Translations under genes and position numbers: made by a program
Shown here: positions 61,422-64,000 of the stretch, one piece after another
Layout of the letters: each line of letters begins with the position of its first letter
Position numbering within the stretch: the first letter of the stretch is position 1
The notes under the pieces: model-generated
What the model was told of the DNA's origin: nothing
Databases searched by the model: none
What the model saw: only the letters and a program-made list of their open reading frames with translations
NCBI GenBank assembly: GCA_000333855.2
Contig: CM007315.1
Location: 905,516 to 969,515, forward strand
Source: Endotrypanum monterogeii
Taxonomy: Eukaryota > Euglenozoa > Kinetoplastea > Trypanosomatida > Trypanosomatidae
Direction of reading: 5' to 3'
Length of the DNA: 64,000 nucleotides

Positions 61422-63953
61422 CTAGGGATGTAAGGATTGCCAGAGTGGTGACTGGACACTACTGATCTCTGTCTGGGGGTCGTACCCTAGGATTTCGTGT
61501 ACCTTTAAGCTCTCCGGGGTCCGTCGCAGCCGGGGCGTTGGCGACTCGTAGCCCACTGCAGGGTGATAAGAAAAACCACCAGGGTATGTGGTGGTGCTCA
61601 TGGAGGTAGACAGCGCTGCACCTTCCCAGGGCCGCAGTCGACAGCCGTTTCCTGTGCAGGGAAGAAGTGGGGCATACGGCGGTCGATCGAGAGGATCGAT
61701 TTGCGGGTAGGCAGGCGTGCGTTGACTATGGCAGGCGAGATACCCTCTAAAGCAGGTCGACGGCATCATCAGTCCTCTCCCCCCTCCTCTCCCTAACCCC
61801 ATGGTGAGAGGGGCCCGGAGGAAGCGCGCAGATGCGGGGCCACAGTTGCGTTGCACGTTGTTGCTGCTTGCTGCGCCATCACTTGTGGAGGGCGTTGCTG
61901 GGGGGCGAAGCGGAGTGTGTATATCCATGTTTGTCTCCGTCTCCTGGTCGAACTCCGTGAGCTCAGCGAGTTGTGCCACTGTGGAGAGAATTCGCTCTAG
62001 TGCAGTTATGCGTGGAGGTCGGGTGGAGGCGCCGTCGCCGTTGTCGTCCTCTTCTGTATCGTCATCGGTGCTCGTATTATTCTTCAACATGGCTGTCTTG
62101 GAGGGCGTCATTTCACGACCTTCCTCGTCATTCGATGCGTTGGTGGGGATGCACAGCTGAGGCCACCCAACATCTTCAGCGTTGCATCCGTCCTCTGCGG
62201 TGCTACCCTCATCACTGCTCATGCTTGGACGGTTTAGGCCCGTCTCCTTTTTCTGCCGAGTGGCGTTGCCCATATCGCTTTTCTTGAGCTTCAGTAGGGA
62301 ACGTAACGCTGTGCTCGGCGACCTCAGGCCACTATCGTCGCCATCCCCGCCATCCGCCTGTTGTGGGCCCTGACAGACGATAGACGGTGTCCTTGATTCA
62401 CTACTATTCTCCTGTGAAAGCAGCTCAATGGAATCGGAAAGAAGTAAAGGGCAGCGGCCCAAAGACTGCGCCATCTGCGATGGATGTCTCGTCTGCGCCA
62501 TCTGCGATGGATGTCTCGTCTGCGCGGTAACGTGGGAGCGGTGCTGGGTCGCAGCTCGTACGCGTTCCTCACTCGCTCGGTCACTCACCGAGTAGTATTC
62601 GCTCTCGTCGTCTCCTGATGAGGTGCTCGACACCACAGGAATATCATGTAACATGTTTGGAGGCACAAAGCTTGTGCCGCTACGGTGTTGTCCCGGTTTG
62701 TTACCGATACCTGCGTTGTTGCCCTTCCTATCTGTTCCGGTGCGAGTCGTGTGCTCAATGGAGTGGAGGAAGCTCTCGTAGTAGCTGTTCTTTACCTTGG
62801 AGTCACCGGCCCTGGAGATTCGTTTGTCGAGCTTAACCGATTTTTCGTCGTCTTCCTCAGACTTGCGGCCTCCGTATATGTCTGACCAATCCCTGGATCG
62901 TCTGTCAGAGCCGCTTCTGAGACGGCAGTGAGTGACAAAAGGCGAGCTAATCAGTGTGTTCGGGTGGGAGGGCACTCGTGAGTCGGAGGTCGACGAAGCG
63001 CTAAACATCGAGTGCGCTGAAGGGGGGGATGTGTGCTCGAATGGGAGGGTCAGTCGTGCGTGAGCGGACGGAAGGGTCTCTCTTCTTGTGCGGTCGATCT
63101 TCTCGCTGCTTTCACGGAGGAATTTCGAGGAATGTTCTTTTCTGTTCCCTGTGGCGGGCCTCGATGGATGAAGAATCCCCAATGGGCTGGGCGGCGGCTG
63201 CACGGATTCATAGCTGTGGACTGCCTCCACATGAGGGGAGGTCGGGGGGAGCGGGAAGTCTTCGAAAAGGAAGCCAGAGGACAGATGGTACTGCTCTGGT
63301 TTCACTAGTCTGCGCTTCTGTTGTGGATCTTTCTGCTTCGATTGATAACTGGCAGAGGAGTTCTGCACGCGTAGATAATTTTTATGTTCCTCGAAAGAGG
63401 GCTGCAGATGATGAGGGCGGCGGGTGCTCGCACTCCTCATAGTGTTACTCTTATGTTTCGTTGAGGTGGGAGTGCTGGTCTTGCAGAGAAGCATCTGCGT
63501 CGGAGACAGTGACTTAAAGGAGATTTCTTCCGTACGCTCTTCACACGCATGCAGATCCGTGGGTGGTGCGGCGCTGCTGAACGTGGTATCCGGTGTGCTG
63601 CAGGATATAATGTCGGTGCTCCCCCGCTTGACAGTTGGTCGATCCCCCAAGAGCGCTGCTTCGGTGTTGGGGTGAAAGTCAGGAAAGAGAAAATAACCTC
63701 TGTTTGCTGTCTCGCACGACGGTACGTCCAACAGGGAGCTCGAGGGTCTCAACAAGGTGGACTGAGTTGCCAGTCTCGGAGAGCTGGCACGGTCGAGAGA
63801 AGGGAGTAGCTTCTGTCGAGAGATTCGGCGGGCAGCAAATACAGAGTCACTGTCCCGTCGTCTTGGCGGTAATGATGAGGGGTCTCGGTTTTTCAGGCTA
63901 CATGTTTTCTCATTCAAGGATTTCTCACTGTTTTTCGCAGAAAGCTTCGACAT
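61422..63953 (-). CDS. Large hypothetical Ser/Arg-rich protein with a 9-residue tandem repeat
   Basis: An 843-residue protein starting at the ATG 63953 (MSKLSAKNSEKSLNEK). I do not recognise it. The first 40 residues are Lys/Arg/Ser-rich. The chain is largely disordered with many Ser, Thr, Pro and Arg. A perfect nine-residue duplication (TRHPSQMAQ) lies near residue 485. It is followed by a more ordered hydrophobic stretch (GRCPLLLSDSIELLSQE). An acidic patch (DDDTEEDDNGDG) precedes a helical segment (ALERILSTVAQLAELTEFDQE). The C-terminal 150 residues are rich in Pro, Tyr and Gly, ending LKVHEILGYDPQTEISS. Only 47 bases upstream of the start are in the window, so the acceptor site is not visible. 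Confidence 0.75.
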   Translation of the reverse strand: MSKLSAKNSEKSLNEKTCSLKNRDPSSLPPRRRDSDSVFAARRISRQKLLPSLDRASSPRLATQSTLLRPSSSLLDVPSCETANRGYFLFPDFHPNTEAALLGDRPTVKRGSTDIISCSTPDTTFSSAAPPTDLHACEERTEEISFKSLSPTQMLLCKTSTPTSTKHKSNTMRSASTRRPHHLQPSFEEHKNYLRVQNSSASYQSKQKDPQQKRRLVKPEQYHLSSGFLFEDFPLPPTSPHVEAVHSYESVQPPPSPLGILHPSRPATGNRKEHSSKFLRESSEKIDRTRRETLPSAHARLTLPFEHTSPPSAHSMFSASSTSDSRVPSHPNTLISSPFVTHCRLRSGSDRRSRDWSDIYGGRKSEEDDEKSVKLDKRISRAGDSKVKNSYYESFLHSIEHTTRTGTDRKGNNAGIGNKPGQHRSGTSFVPPNMLHDIPVVSSTSSGDDESEYYSVSDRASEERVRAATQHRSHVTAQTRHPSQMAQTRHPSQMAQSLGRCPLLLSDSIELLSQENSSESRTPSIVCQGPQQADGGDGDDSGLRSPSTALRSLLKLKKSDMGNATRQKKETGLNRPSMSSDEGSTAEDGCNAEDVGWPQLCIPTNASNDEEGREMTPSKTAMLKNNTSTDDDTEEDDNGDGASTRPPRITALERILSTVAQLAELTEFDQETETNMDIHTPLRPPATPSTSDGAASSNNVQRNCGPASARFLRAPLTMGLGRGGGRGLMMPSTCFRGYLACHSQRTPAYPQIDPLDRPPYAPLLPCTGNGCRLRPWEGAALSTSMSTTTYPGGFSYHPAVGYESPTPRLRRTPESLKVHEILGYDPQTEISSVQSPLWQSLHP
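62467..62520 (-). repeat. Perfect 27-bp tandem duplication in coding sequence
   Basis: The 27-base unit at 62467-62493 is repeated without change at 62494-62520, with five more bases of a third unit. It is in frame and adds exactly nine residues, so it does not break the gene. Confidence 0.85.
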
Positions 63954-64000
63954 GGTGAAGTTACCCGATGCGTCGCAGAACGGAGTCAGTTCTGTCGGGT

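Noticed and set aside
1..64000. Strand-switch region, tRNA, rRNA or snoRNA cluster
   Set aside because: All supported genes share one strand, and no cloverleaf, internal A/B box pair or rRNA-like block was recognised by eye in the spacers. A covariance-model scan would be needed to exclude small RNAs fully.

Overview
The window looks like nuclear DNA of a trypanosomatid (kinetoplastid protist), probably of the Leishmania side of the family. The evidence is that all 15 well-supported protein genes lie on the minus strand as intronless reading frames, as in one polycistronic unit read right to left. They are separated by long spacers (0.7-5 kb) full of TA, TG/CA and homopolymer tracts with long pyrimidine runs upstream of starts (trans-splicing style). 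The recognisable proteins also fit: a trifunctional Trl1-type tRNA ligase, a prostaglandin F2-alpha synthase-type aldo-keto reductase, a CorA-like Mg2+ transporter and two SEC14-like lipid transfer proteins. No rRNA, tRNA, CRISPR or bacterial-style operon signal was seen. Two runs of N (22974-22993 and 44965-45021) show this is a draft assembly. Coding sequence fills a little over 40 percent of the window.

Layout, right to left in the direction of transcription: a Ser/Arg-rich protein of unknown function (61422-63953); the aldo-keto reductase (58612-59466); three large, mostly disordered unknown proteins (52955-55879, 47111-48646, 41153-43108); the tRNA ligase (36114-38843); a long unknown gene that appears frameshifted at an eight-base homopolymer (31993-34214); two more unknowns (30330-31325, 26601-27473); a large protein starting MGCNC and probably double-acylated (19073-21664); an unknown basic helical protein (15550-16770); the CorA-like transporter (10049-12604); a tandem pair of SEC14/CRAL-TRIO plus GOLD proteins (7274-8737 and 3802-5355); and an unknown protein at the left end (82-1440). 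The genes do not form an evident pathway. As usual in trypanosomatids, neighbours share transcription rather than function.

The most informative non-coding feature is a compact 446-bp retroposon on the plus strand at 5841-6286, between the two SEC14 genes. It has a 12-base poly(A) end and an 8-9 bp target-site duplication. Its 5' end matches, from memory, the Pr77/HDV-like-ribozyme hallmark of trypanosomatid ingi/L1Tc-type elements. Two other dispersed repeat families occur as near-identical pairs in spacers (44738-45129 with 50469-50871, and 51923-52261 with 60030-60352). Both families resemble the retroposon-derived 3'-UTR repeats of Leishmania in location, but I cannot assign them to a named family.

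Starts were set at the first in-frame ATG outside the microsatellite-derived leader sequence. Several longer open frames begin at non-ATG codons or run through TA repeats and were trimmed.
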